In this document: one piece after another, positions 12,901-25,068 of the stretch
Numbering within the stretch: position 1 is the stretch's first letter
Layout: each line of letters begins with the position of its first letter
Translations under genes and position numbers: made by a program
Origin: Argentina anserina
Taxonomy: Eukaryota > Streptophyta > Magnoliopsida > Rosales > Rosaceae
Reading direction: 5' to 3'
Assembly: GCF_933775445.1 (NCBI RefSeq)
Contig: NC_065875.1
Location: 8,693,001-8,757,000 of the forward strand
DNA: 64,000 bases
The notes under the pieces: generated by a model
The model's input: the letters and a program-made list of their open reading frames with translations, nothing else
The model's database searches: none
Told to the model about the DNA's origin: nothing

Positions 12901-14686
12901 TTTGTGGAAAATTTCTAGAAATTTGCATATTCCTACCACTATAGGATGGCGTTGGAGCTCTGATTGGCACAGACAGAAGCGCTAGGAAGGAGGGAGCACA
13001 GCTAGCACTATCAGCGCCATCGTTACGTGTCGCCTATCGCCGGAACGGGTGAATCCGCACCGTGCGGACGTCCGCTCCTAATCCTTTATATATATCATTA
13101 AAATTTGTGCAATAACCCCTTCCTTTAATGGAGGATAGACTGAAAAGAAAGGAAGAACGGAAACCTTTTAAAAGTTAACAAAGAAATGAAGACTGGACTA
13201 GTCACCTGGCAATCAAGAAGGCGAGAAAGAAGTTGTTGCAAGGCAGGTAATTGCCTTAGTAAGTCTGGGGTTTCAAGTCCCTTTGTTCTCTGTAGAGGTT
13301 GTATTGAACATGTCAGATCCTTGATTCTAAAAGCCATCTTATAATACTGGTATCACAATATTAAACTGTGAAAAACAGCTCTAGAGAACTGTACATACTA
13401 ATAAAATGGTATACTTTTTTTCCTTGAAGCTCAGGAAAAGCAAATCAACTGGTCAGTGGAGTAGTTTGCTCCTTGAATGATATCAAACCAACTGTATATA
13501 CAATTATACATGCAAAGAGCTTGCACATAAATTCCAATTTAAACTACATACCGAGTGATCTTTTTGAACATCATACTTCAGGACACGAAAACACTCCAGG
13601 CGTTCTTCGAGATATGATGCATATAAACGAACCCAGGTAGAATAACCCCATGCTTCAGGCAAAAGTATCTTCAGTCATTTATTACATCAACTTGAAACCA
13701 AATGAGAAAAAATAACAGAACGAATAGTACCACTTGGACTTGTTTCATCCCACGAATGAGATATGTTCAGAATATGACCTTTGCTCCAGCTATACTTAAT
13801 TAGCGCGTCACAGAATGTATCATCAACTTCCCTCAGAGCACGGTGTATGACAATTACAGTTTTCAGTGCTACCTAGGCATACACTGGAAGGTCAAACTTC
13901 GTGTGTATGTACTAAAGGAATAAGGGTAAAGACACTTATAAACAAGAATCATATGGAGTTTGAAGTAGAAATATAAGAACAAAGTATATATTAGATTATA
14001 GTTCTTTCAATTCCCTATCAGATTGAACAACTTTTGAAACGTACAACAATATAGAAGTTCATAGGTAGATGAACAAATGCTTAGTGCACATGATTAGTTA
14101 AAAGGCTGGAGCAAAGTGACCAGTAGGAGCATATACCTTCCAACTATGAGCCTTAGAAAGGCGCTTGGCAAGAGCATGTATGCAATAAGCAACTTCAGCA
14201 CGAGGTCTTGAGGCTGGAATTGCATGTAGTATAGCTGGAAAAACATGGCAACGTAGTAATGCATCACAAAAAGGGGACAACATTGTTATTATTTTGGAAC
14301 TTTTCAAGTATATACTGTATCAGAACAATTGAACACTCTTCCCTATCAGGTAGAATTTCAATGCTTCAATATGCAATCATATGCCATCAGATGAAAATCA
14401 TAGATAAGAACAGTCTATCTATGAAAAAGCTATAGAAGTCTTTCACTCACTAATAACATGTTTCTCTTTTGGTAAACCATCACCATGCTTTGTGGCCTTG
14501 GCAATGGCAATATCTAATACCTGCAAATTATAGGACCTAAGTTAAGATATATGAACATAAATCGATATGATAAACTGTGATGCTGAAACACTCCGAAACT
14601 ACCTTAAAATCACCATTGGCTTTTGCCAGTCCAACTGTTTTCAACGCTTTTCTCAAGCTTTGCTGACTGCCTGCACCTGCTGCCAT
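9986..14686 (-). CDS. PICALM3-like: Clathrin assembly protein, ANTH domain (PICALM3/AP180 type)
   Basis: Adaptor that binds phosphoinositides at the plasma membrane and recruits clathrin during endocytosis. I joined 15 exons, all with GT-AG borders and matching phases: 14686-14603, 14520-14451, 14234-14137, 13872-13731, 13652-13552, 13289-13206, 12279-12229, 12146-12081, 11984-11919, 11832-11752, 11659-11582, 11362-11207, 11116-11041, 10941-10799 and 10612-9986, giving about 640 aa. The ANTH domain covers roughly residues 10-290. The phosphoinositide motif KX9KX(K/R)(H/Y) is exact at 36-49. [18 protein letters not shown] and [15 protein letters not shown] are family hallmarks. The tail has three NPF motifs (EH-domain ligands) and a Pro/Ser/Asn heptad repeat. 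The N-terminal turn before VGLAK looks about 7 residues shorter than in relatives I recall. Intron 6 carries two foldback elements. The closest Arabidopsis match by recollection is At5g35200. Confidence 0.93.
10060..10320 (-). repeat. 21-bp coding minisatellite in the PICALM tail
   Basis: About ten degenerate copies of a 21-bp unit (plus strand ggacttggtggattttggaga) encode a heptad of the form QNLPSPx/QNPPSPx in the last exon. The frame is kept throughout, and one unit has become an NPF motif. Expansion is typical of unconstrained adaptor tails. Confidence 0.85.
12396..12690. mobile_element. Intronic MITE with inverted repeats of about 100 bp
   Basis: The left arm (ggatccttaatttgagtatc, then atagggataggtcattt) matches the right arm in inverse orientation (aatgacttatccctacaaat, then aaaaaatgatcc). 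Shared inner blocks include tttttcaatta and ggtctaatgtgta. It lies in intron 6 of the clathrin-adaptor gene and has no coding capacity. Confidence 0.75.
12691..13085. mobile_element. GC-rich foldback element in the same intron
   Basis: A near-complete palindrome of about 390 bp. The outer ends are tagagcggacgtcc and the inverse ggacgtccgctccta. The centre at 12872-12933 (ggaatatgtaaatttctgg … ctagaaatttgcatattcc) folds back on itself. Both strands encode almost the same peptide (ICKFLEI…ISRNLHIP), as expected of a palindrome. ATCCTTTA occurs just outside both ends and could be a target duplication, but the left border is not certain. It lies directly beside the 12396 MITE. Confidence 0.75.
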
Positions 14687-16561
14687 TCTATAATCACAAA
14701 GAAACTATACCGAGACAACCGACGAAAAGCACACCCTAAATGACAATTCAACATCAATTCAATCAATTGCATAATTGACCGTATATTAAGCAATTCTATA
14801 GAACAATATCAAGCTAAAAGATGGTAAACAATGTTATTGGGAAAAATCATTGCATACAACGGCTGTATATATACATATATAGACCAGCACATAAACAATT
14901 ACAGGTCAAGTTTTTTGGGTGGCAATACCAGAGCATGCATGTAATAATTTCTAAACCAATCTTCATCTAAAATACAATAGCAATGATCATTCTGGAACAC
15001 TACGCATATGGAACCCTAAACAATTTGGGTAATGTGATGAGAAAATATACCAGAGGGCTTGATCGCCTGTTGGAGACAGGCAATGATGATGGAGAGCGCA
15101 GGAGAACTGAACGAGGGGACGCGTTACCTTCCACCCTTCCGGCTTTGCGGGCATGAAACGGATACTTGTGTCATATATACACTAAAAACACATTTTGAGG
15201 TTGGCTTTTTTTTTTTCTTTTCTTTCTTTTGCATTCACCTCACGGTTAAAATATATTTCAATTTGAAGATGGAGACGAACATTTTACCTCAATTTGAGTG
15301 GTTGGTTCGGATTTATTTCTGTAATAGACTAAATTGAGCAGTGCCCTGTCTCTAATATTACTCGAGGTGGCTACGATGTGTTATGCATTGTTGGCATAGA
15401 TTGGTATAACTATAACTGTGGCCATATGGTCCGTTCTTATGATATCGTCATATCGGATAACTGATCCGAGGTCACAAGAATTGAATTCTAATATAGTATA
15501 CTGTTTCAAACTTTATTTAGGATTTAATTAAAAAATCATATTTAAGTAATTTTATCAAATACTATTTTGAGTTTCTTTCTAAAACCCTACATCCTACACT
15601 CTAATACCCTAAACACTAAAACCATATACCTTAAACCCTAAATTCTAAACTCTAAACCCAAAATTCTAGTTCAAAATTATCAATACCCATGAAGGTCATT
15701 TCACAACTAATAAAAATATGTAAAATTATAATTTTGGTATAATAAATTCATGTGTCAAAATATAACAGGTGAGGAAGACCACGAGACATTGTCACGTGGT
15801 TCTCCGGGAGCACTGAAATTTTTTTTCTGAACTGTGTCCATTTCAAATCTAAAGAATGTGATGAAAAGTACCACCAACAAATTTAGTTTGGTCGATTTGT
15901 GAACACAACCTCAACAAATCAGTGTGCCAAGAGGACGGTCGGCATTTCAAACAAGAACTACATGAGGTACTATTTTAGGTCACATTGCACTACTTGAGAT
16001 ACCATTTAAAGTAGAAAAAAAAATTGTAGATACCATAAAATATCTTTAGCAATAGCTCAGGAACCATTAGCATTTTGAAGTGCCCCAAGGAAGTTCAATG
16101 CTGCCAATTTCATGTTCAGTCAAGTGCCCATTATTGAGGAGACTGAACTCCAGCCAACTGAGGACGGTATTTTTTTTCATTTAGCTACGTTCCCCTACAA
16201 TTTTTTTTTCTTAAGTCGACAAATTTTCCTTAGAAGTTACTCTTATACCAAAGTCTAATACCTAAAATCATATTGTTCAAGGGCCTGCCTGATGTATGGG
16301 AAATCATATGACAATTTAATTAAATAGGAAGTTGTGGAACTCAGCTTCTAGAACAATGTGTTGCAATGGCGCATTTACCTATGAAAGATTGGGTTTATTG
16401 AACAAAAAGGTAACAGCTGAAGTGAATCAAATTAGGAAAGCCTCACTAAAAATGGCAAAAAGCTTACAATGATCAATGATTTTCTTTTCTTATTGATATA
16501 AGCACAGTTACTACAACAATGGTTAACTGTACTAGGAAGAATTCTTATCTTTATATCTGCA
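14687..16561. other. Intergenic region between the clathrin adaptor and AFG1 genes
   Basis: It contains the 5' region of the clathrin adaptor gene (minus strand) and the 3' flank of AFG1. Positions 15585-15665 are a degenerate telomere-like run (aaaccctacatcc, ataccctaaacac, cttaaaccctaaa). No further gene was found. Confidence 0.5.
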
Positions 16562-19500
16562 TTATGCTTGCAAGGTTTTATCCAGATTCACATCTTCATG
16601 GGAGTTGTTCTCTTCCAGTGCTGCAGCATGATGCTCCAAGTACTCTTTGCTATTCATCTCTGTTAATCTGCATTCATAGGCCAATTATGTGTCTGACAAC
16701 AAGAATATTCAATGGAAAGAAAAGAAGACGATGACAGAATAGCATAGCTCGAGACACTTATTACCCCATTAGCTTTGAAAAAGTTATGTACATGTAAATG
16801 CCAATACTAGTCTTTAACTGCTTCAAGTGTCCGTTCTTTTATTTCCATTTGTCTTGTAGTTTTATTTTTAGTTATTATACACAATTCAATTCATAGATGT
16901 CATGGAAACCATTCAAGATGCTGAAAACATTCAGCATCCTTAAATAAATGAGAATGAAGATTGACTGCATAGAACAAATAAGAAAGTACTCCGGTGAGCA
17001 TTGCAATCACCAACTATTTAGCTTGGATTATGAATGAAAGCATGCTGCACATCGTGTGATTGATTAGGGTTGTGAACGGTTTTGCAAAAGATGACAAATG
17101 CCGACTAACAGATGTGATAAATATGGCAAACCTATACATCTTTATCATGTCACTCAGTAAAATTTTGGTGACCAAAGATTCCGGCAATTCCATGCCAGAT
17201 TATCTTCCAGATTGTTCAACCCTAATCCAGAGAACTGTGTTTAATACTTGTAATGAGAATATAGCGCAATTGAAGAGACTAATTAACCATCAAATTATAA
17301 GAGTGCCATTTACTTAAAAGGACATGTTAATTTCTCACGACAGGCTAATTGACACAGCTCTGAACTCATTGTCAGCACAGAAACGTACCTACTAATGGTG
17401 CGGTCTTTAGCAAATCCCAGTTCATTATCTACACACAGCTCCGAATCATCATTTTTCCTTGATCTTGAAGAGGTTCTAGGAGCCACTTGTTGGATTGTCA
17501 CTATTCTTTCAAAAAGTTCAAACGGAGTCCCCTCAGCTGTGCACATCAGTCTGCCCTTGTTTTCGTACATCACCTGTGACCATAACAGTTGTCAGTATTG
17601 TTTTCACTTAGGTGAATAACTGAATAAATCATAATATGCATCGACTGTCATAAAATATGCATCTATTGCATTGAAATATGCATGTATTGAAGTGAAGAGG
17701 GAGAAGAAAGGGAACGCATTCCAAATGCCAAATAAAAAACAAGAGCCACAGACCAATGCTTAGACTTTTTTGCTGCTAAATTTCACATCAAGTAACAATC
17801 AGACGCATAGGGGGAAGTGAATGGTAGAAAGGACCAAATCAGGGGAAATCAATTTGATACTCAAATAAGGGAATAAGTGATTTGTCTGCCTTTACAATCT
17901 GACAATTACATAATGTTACCAATCAATTTTAATTTTCTCCTTCCCCAACTAAAATTAGAATGTACTGGTTATTTTTATTTGAAACATAATAAACAAGTGA
18001 ATATGACAACTTATGTTAGAAACTTAGAAGAGTATCTTGCAGAGGGCGGGACCAAAGATAGAATGAGCCTTTTATCTATATACTTTGATTCCAGAATTAC
18101 AAGGACGAAAACTAAACGGTAACAAAAATAATAAAACAAGCTATGATTGAAGTGGACATACATCAACTAAAGTAACAAACCGATATGCTGCTGTCCTATT
18201 GTGGGGTCCGAAGATAGGAACTCCGTCCAAGGCCAGGGTATGGTACTTTTCTGTGAAAAGAAATTAAGAACCTTCATGACATGATGTACCAAAACTGATT
18301 TGCTAGGGTGTCGGCATCAGACCCAAGATAAAACTCAGTAGTGAGCAGCTGCTATCAAGTTGGAGTTTTCAAACGCACAATATAGAAATGTCTTCAACTA
18401 CGCTAGATTTTACTTACTGCACAATCCAAAATAATCTGCAGCTCCCATAGGTCTGTCACAAAGGTCCTCAAAAGGAAAATATGCGATTCCCTTAGCACCT
18501 AGTGGGACCTGAAAATGTTGAAACATATAAGGTCAGTCGAAAAAAGAATGTGACTATAACAAGTTTTAAACATGCGACGCCAAAAGTAAAAGAATGTGAC
18601 TATAACAAAAGAATAACATACATGTAGTTTTCTTCCCATCACTACTTCTGCCTCCTCAGGATGAGCTTCATGATCCCCAATCAAGTTTTGAAACTTTTCC
18701 TTAAGAAAGCCTGATAAATCTTTACCAACAAAGTAAAATCCTTGCTCAGCCTGTAGTTCAGGTTCACACATAAAAATACAGATTTATAAAAATCCCATCA
18801 CCAGGTCACTGAGATATGATTTTGTAGAGGCCACAAAGCTCACTGCAGTTAAATCTTACCGACGTCAACTTTCGGTAGTCTACTGCTGAACCAATTTCAT
18901 GAACTACACATCTTTCCTACAACCAAGAAAAAACATTACTGGTTATGCATTAAAACCCAATTAGCAGACAAGCAGGGGACAGATAAATTAGTTTATATAC
19001 ATGAGTACTGGAGCCGGATAGTCCTCAGGTTGTGAAAATTAGACACGGAACCTCTTTGAAAATGGATCGCACCTAAATTGACCAAGAGTATTTACCTTAC
19101 TTTAAGCCAAATATAGCCAAAATACTATATTGATGGTAATGTAGTAACCAATAGAGATTACATCTACATTCAGACCTTTAACGAAGCAATGAAGGGTAGA
19201 AACAAATCCCTCTGCAATCCACGTTCATACAGGTTATCCGGAGCACGATTGGAGGTGGCAACAAGAATCTATACTTTCCCAAAACCCACAATAACAAATT
19301 AGTATGGTTTTCAGTCAGATGCACAAAATTATCTTTTGAATATATGTCTGAATAAACAATTTAGCAAATGAAGATAAAGTACTTACAACGCCATTAATGA
19401 ACAGGTGTTTAAACAAACGATTTAGAATTAACGCATCAGCAACATCATTCACCTGCCAATCCAAAAGGAAATCAATACACAAATATTTAAGTAGCTAGAA

Positions 19501-21304
19501 ACTATTATGAGCAGAGATGAAAACAGTAGTCCTCTAACCATGAATTCATCAAGACATAACAAGATTGCCTCATCAGATATCTCTCCTGCAACAACTTCAA
19601 GAGGGTCTTCTACACCCTGGTGCTTCTGAGAAGTCAAAGTAAACTCACGTTAACCTTACTCTGGCGTTCGTAGAGCAAACACTTCCACAAACAAGAATGT
19701 AGAATGAGTTCTATCCCAATATGAGCATAAACTGATTGCCGACCCCAACCATCAGAGCAATAGGGTCGGGACCATCCATCCAGGATATGACACACAGAAT
19801 GTTAATTCAGCATTGACAATGGAATAAGAAAGCAGGATATGCATACTTTTTTATATATTTGTTCTGGTTAAGAAATTCAACTTTTACCAAACACACGGTT
19901 TAAGTTTCGGATTGAAAATATTTCTCTCTGCAATTAATAAAAATGAAATAATGGAAGTAAACTTATAGACAGTTGCTTTCTTACTCGTAAGCAGCTGTGG
20001 ACATTCAACATAAAATCATGAAAATGTATCCTCTTTTTCCTCCAACTGCATTTTCTGAGAAGTAAAAACCAGAGTTTTAGAACAAAACAAATAACGGAAA
20101 CATTAAAATTTAGATATACAGCAAATATTCTTTGTATCTATAGTATATCAAATTTGAAATAACCAAATAACTGTTCTCAAGAATCACGAATTACAGCATG
20201 GTCCAGAAGTGAAAAGAAAATTCTAAAAAACAAAAAGTACAAAAGCAAACATGCATTGGTGACTAACAGTTGATCGAAAAACAAGTCCATCAACATGGTT
20301 TTTCCAGTTCCCACTCCTCCATAAAGATAAAGACCTTTGACAGGGGAGGCGTTTGAAGACTGTGGGATGAGACGAGACCACAACCATCGACTCCTGCATA
20401 CAGAAAAAAGGATAATCTATAGTTAACTACTCCTAGTTGGAATGACCTAGAACTATAAGAAGTAAGAAAGAAAGCCAGCAAGCAAATGAACAGCTGCATC
20501 ACTATTAGATTTGAAAATTGAAAATTGATCAAAAGTGAAGCTAAAACTTCAAAGGTTACCTGGCAGATTTCCTTGAAGTGGCATATCTGTCCAACTGGCA
20601 GACATCAGCCGACACAACAAGTTGATCATATAGCCTTTGCAGTTCTCTTAAGGTACCTACCTGCAAAAACTAGTCAGGATAATTGACAAAAAAAAATGGT
20701 GTAATTCATTCAGCAGGTCCATTCTCTAGACTCCATATTTAACACATGATTAGATTGGCAAAATTTTATCATAGAAAAATTAAAAAATAAGTGCAGTGTC
20801 AGTCAAGTAACAAACAGTAAATGACACAAACAGGGCAGTTAATCACAACATGTTCCTCAACTTTTTCTTGAAGTAAATCAACAAGAATGCACCCAATCCA
20901 TCGATTTTCTATACCTGGCAGGCATCACCATCAACAAGTTCACCTGCAGCAATCCGTCGCTCGTACTCAACAAGCGGCCCTCTGTGTGCATCTGCCATTC
21001 AACCAAAACCAACAACATCAACAAAAGTATTTTTGGTGCGTACTCCAGAAAACATAAGACGGCCAAGAAACAGAAAAATACCTCCATTAGCAACCTGAAC
21101 AGCATCGGAAGACAGAGCTCTTGACCCGAAAACTGAGGGATGCAGAAATCTATCGAATTTGGCATTGTTAAGGAGCTCATGCGCCAACCCTGAATGGCTG
21201 TTTATCAAAAGCTTTCGCCTTCTCACAAAACCAGAGGAGTAACTACATGTCTGCCGCCGCAAAACTGATCGAAGTTGATGAACAGAACGAGCAATTGCTC
21301 TCAT
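16562..21304 (-). CDS. AFG1L: AFG1-like mitochondrial AAA ATPase
   Basis: Matrix-facing P-loop ATPase of the yeast Afg1/human LACE1 family, linked to turnover of respiratory-chain subunits. Fourteen exons join in phase: 21304-21082, 20991-20915, 20660-20560, 20393-20268, 20045-19985, 19625-19539, 19452-19387, 19268-19176, 18916-18860, 18750-18622, 18508-18418, 18250-18162, 17573-17389 and 16667-16562, giving 496 aa. The N-terminus is rich in Arg/Ser and lacks acidic residues for 50 positions, fitting a mitochondrial presequence. Walker A GGVGTGKT is at 159-166, Walker B ILLCLDEF at 217-224, and the sensor region [10 protein letters not shown] at 248-257. The C-terminal blocks [20 protein letters not shown] and [13 protein letters not shown] are family hallmarks. 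The start at 21304 (MRAIARS) is preferred; an in-frame ATG at 21328 would add 8 residues. The last exon is 722 bp from its neighbour and is easily missed. Confidence 0.94.
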
Positions 21305-22661
21305 CTTCAATCCAGAACTCCAATGCAAATCTCAAATCAGCTCAACAACTACAACTACAAGACATAGAGTAGAGACAACTCTGATTCATTCAAAGGTATA
21401 TTCTTGATTACAAAACAACGAAAGATTGGTGCTTCATAATATTGTCAAACCCATCAAACATGACAATAACTATAAACATCAAAGTCTCAAAGATTAAAAC
21501 GAACTTACACTAACATAAGTTCACCCAGATCAGATTAAAAGCAAAACATTATCTGAATGTATAAAACAACGAAATCCCAGAACTTTTAAATTGATGAGCT
21601 CCTCAAAGATAGAGCTCCCTGAAAACGGGAGATGCAAATATGGAAACTCTCTGCTTTGGAAAATATAAATAATTAAATGGATTAGAGAAGACCACCCACC
21701 AGGGTGTATATAGTTATCAAAAACCTTTATCTCGCTAACACAAAATCAGAGAGGGGGAGTTTGGAGTCTAAACCTTAGAAAACACAGCTCTGGTTGCGAT
21801 GGTGTGTTTGCTTTGGCATCTGTGCAGTTTGTTTGACTTGTTGTGAAAGCCTATTTTGGGTATAAATCTGAGTCATCAAGACGTCATTATCACTATCTTT
21901 TGGGTTCAAGCTCCAAGATCATGTTGCCAAAGACACTATTCTCAGTTGGGTTTTTGTAGAAAGATGACGATAGGATAGGGCATGTTGACCCACCAAAAAA
22001 AGACCCATGACGTCGGAATGGGGCGATATTCCCTCAAAATATAAAATAGCCGGAGGTTATTATTGTCATTCTATGGTTTATTCTTTGTTTGGTGTCGACC
22101 GACCAATCGGAAGTTTACAATGGTAAACTAAATCAAGAATCACGCTGAATAAGAATTACTCTCCATACTTACTCAAATCATGGTTTATCTCGTTCTAATT
22201 AGTTATGTTAGTCTACCAATTATAAATACATGCTATGCATGTGTAAGAATATTTTGTTAAAAAAATATTTTAAAAAAATGAAAATGAGCGGTAATTTATT
22301 AGCTAATGGCAGTCTAGTAGAGTGGTAATAGGTGATTATTTTCATAGAAAGTGAATGAAACTTAAATTTTTTTTATTATTATTTATACTTTTACTCTTGA
22401 ATTATTAAAAGAAATTTTATATTAACTTATAGTGTGAGTGTGTTAATATACTTTCACGGACATTTTAGTTAAAAAAGTATGTTTAAATTATTAATAGTAA
22501 GGATATATAATATATACCAAATTACCAATAACTACAATTTTAAGTTCAAATTTCCCACTAGCAGGCCGGGTATCTCTCTTTCCCTTGCGCAAGGTCCGTT
22601 AAATTTTTCTGTTAGTAGGCTTGATCCTATTAAATATAATTTTAATAAAATACACTTTGAA
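21305..22661. other. 5' flank of AFG1 and AT-rich intergenic DNA
   Basis: The promoter and probable 5' UTR of the AFG1-like gene on the minus strand lie here. No TATA box could be assigned with confidence. Beyond about 22050 the sequence is AT-rich without coding signal, up to the hAT element. Confidence 0.45.
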
Positions 22662-22669
22662 CTCACGCA

Positions 22670-24603
22670 CAAAGAATAAAATATCCCCGATATTTCTGAT
22701 ATATCCTCCGATATCTCCTTTTTTTTTAAACGATATATCTTAGGGGTAAATATCTTATTTTTTCCCGTATCTGCGATATTTCTCCGATAACATAAAATAT
22801 CTCCAATATTTCTCCGATATTTACGATATATCTTCGATATTTTAGAGAAATATTTGAAAATTTTCACTTAAAAAATTTAACTCAATTTGAGGATGTCTCA
22901 GACTCTCCTTGACTTGGATTTTTTGATTAATTAATCACCTCGAGCCTCGATGGATATAAAAAATAAGACTAGAAGAGTAGTCCTTCAATCGGCTAATTTT
23001 CAATTTTTCGTAAAAGATATCGAGAAGATGAGTGAAAGTTTAAGTCTTAACTCTTAAAAGTCAAGCCATATCAGTGACCAGTACTCTCATTAACCTTGAG
23101 AGAATCCAAAATAAAGGGTCACAACATAGTCACACACTCTCATGACGATCATAAGAGAATATCCAAAATTTTAGTAACAAATGTTCTCCTTGAGAAATAT
23201 AGAAAGAGTAGTAATATTTATCTCCTTGACGTCCTCTCAAATGATATCTAGATAAGAAGTGTTCGCCTTGAGCACTATTGAGAAAAGTAAGAAATCATGA
23301 GTCACATTGTAGTCTTTGTCTCCTAGAAGTTCTCTCATACCTTCATAGATTGCTAGCAACCTGTGAACCCATCATGGAATGATGATAATACTGAAATTTG
23401 ACATGCGTATTTTAGCACAAACGACTTCCTCTTCTGCTTGTGAAAGAAAATGGAGTGCTTTTTCTCTTATTCATACAAAAAAAGGAACCGTCGTGCATAT
23501 CAGAAGTTGGAAAAACTCGTATACTACTACTATAACACGAAGTTACGACCACTTAATAAACGAGCAAAGGATAATGTGATCAATGAAAACAACTATATCG
23601 ATCTACTTCATGTTGCTATGAACCACTTCAGAATGACATTGATCCTCTTCATGATTGGATTATGCATGCACACCTCGATGATGAAAATGGCAACCCTTCT
23701 CCACATGTCGTAGAAAAGACAACTGATTTTGGAATTGATGTAAACAAGGTACTATCTGATGAAGTTGGAGACCCGGGAGATGATTCTGATAATGCTAGTG
23801 TGTGGGGCGGTGTAGCAACTCCAGATAGTTCATATAGTGATGATGATGGTGGTGGTAATGGTGATGGTAGTGGTGGTAATGGTGATGGTAGTGGTGGAAG
23901 TCGACAAGGTGGTGGAGATACAAGGTTTGAATATGGACAATTTTATGTAGGTGGATAATTTGAGTAGTTTACTTGTGAAAGTAATTTTGATCATGCTACC
24001 CAAGATGAGAATCATGGATCTAGAGCAAGCGGTCATGGTGCGCAACAGAAAAATAGGTGCAGGAGGAGGACAAGAGGAGCCATTGATGATCAAAATATTT
24101 CATCTGATGTTAGTTCAGTTGCCTTAAGTTTTGATTCTATCAGTTAGCACAGTGGGATGTCAAACGAATCACATGAAGTCAACTATCAATCTGGTCATCC
24201 TATTTACAATTATGGTCAGTTTAGAGACGTTTATGATCAATTATCGAGTTGAGTTCATCCTTACTATCACATTCTCGGAGAAACTATTAGTAGCTCAAAA
24301 GAGATATATGATTATCATGTTAACCATTACAATTCGTACTATATGGCTCGTATGTCTTGGGCAAAGTATTGTAGTTTTGTTGACTAGCGTGCATCTTTTT
24401 AAGCACTTAGAGCTTCTTTCTAGTACTAGATAAAATTAATATTTGTATTTGTTTGTATGTAATTCAATAATAAATAAATAAATAATTTCGGAAGAGGAAC
24501 GATATTTTTTTTTCCAATATCCCCGATATATCTCTGATATATCCGATATCTCCTTTTTTTTTAAAAAACGATATATCCCCCGATACTGATATTTTGAACG
24601 TTG
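22670..24603 (+). mobile_element. Degenerate hAT transposon with 8-bp target duplication
   Basis: The ends caaagaataaaatatc and gatattttgaacgttg form a 16-bp imperfect inverted repeat (12 of 16). It is flanked by a perfect 8-bp duplication, ctcacgca, at 22662-22669 and 24604-24611, the hAT hallmark. Both subterminal zones (22680-22850 and 24500-24600) are crowded with gatatatc/cgatat motifs, the expected pattern for transposase binding sites. The interior keeps only the C-terminal part of a transposase gene; the BED zinc finger and most of the catalytic core are absent. Confidence 0.88.
23379..24387 (+). pseudogene. hAT transposase C-terminal remnant
   Basis: The hAT dimerisation signature is visible as ILAQTTSSSACERKWSAFSL. 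It is followed by a Lys/Arg/Tyr-rich helix (KKRNRRAYQKLEKLVYYYYN) and an acidic, Gly-rich tail. The frame shifts at the A-run near 23478 and again near 23630. In-frame stops interrupt the tail at about 23956, 23965 and 24146, with further ones to 24387. The end keeps the YY..RMSWAKYC type motif often seen at the C-terminus of plant hAT proteins. It cannot encode an active protein. Confidence 0.85.
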
Positions 24604-24851
24604 CTCACGCAAACTAAACCTAGCTTGAATTGTTGCATTTTGTGCTTTTGAATTTGAGGGAGCTATGGTTTGATTTCATTGGAGTATTCTCAATGTCATC
24701 CTTTGACTTCCTCACACTCATATGTAGAATTATAATATGCAAGTGCACTAGTTGAATGTTATTGCACTTAAATAACATTACGAGAGATGCTTCTGGTTTC
24801 AAATTTGTTGGTACTATAAAATCCTAGTGGATTCCATCAAAAATTTGTTGG

Positions 24852-25068
24852 TGTTCCGGGATGATTATTATTCTACATTTGTGTGTGTTTTAGCCTTATT
24901 TGGTTTCCTATTAGAGATAGATTTGCATCTCTGTAATAGATTAGGACTCTAAATTCTACGGGATTGTGGTTATGTAATGTCTATATATAGGCCTTATTAT
25001 CAATCAATAAAGTGTTATGTTTTGTTCCATTAAGTTGTCATTATTCTCGTTTCGTTCATCCTCGAACA
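24852..25068 (+). repeat. 5' LTR of the old copia element
   Basis: 217 bp, tgttccggga to gaaca. It pairs with 36537-36753, sharing caatcaataaagtgt and ctcgtttcgttc with scattered substitutions. It is followed directly by cgttatcatgcac, the position of the primer binding site. Confidence 0.9.

Noticed and set aside
15585..15665. Possible interstitial telomere repeat
   Set aside because: The ccctaaa-like units are too degenerate and irregular to be a telomere relic with confidence; noted only in the intergenic entry.
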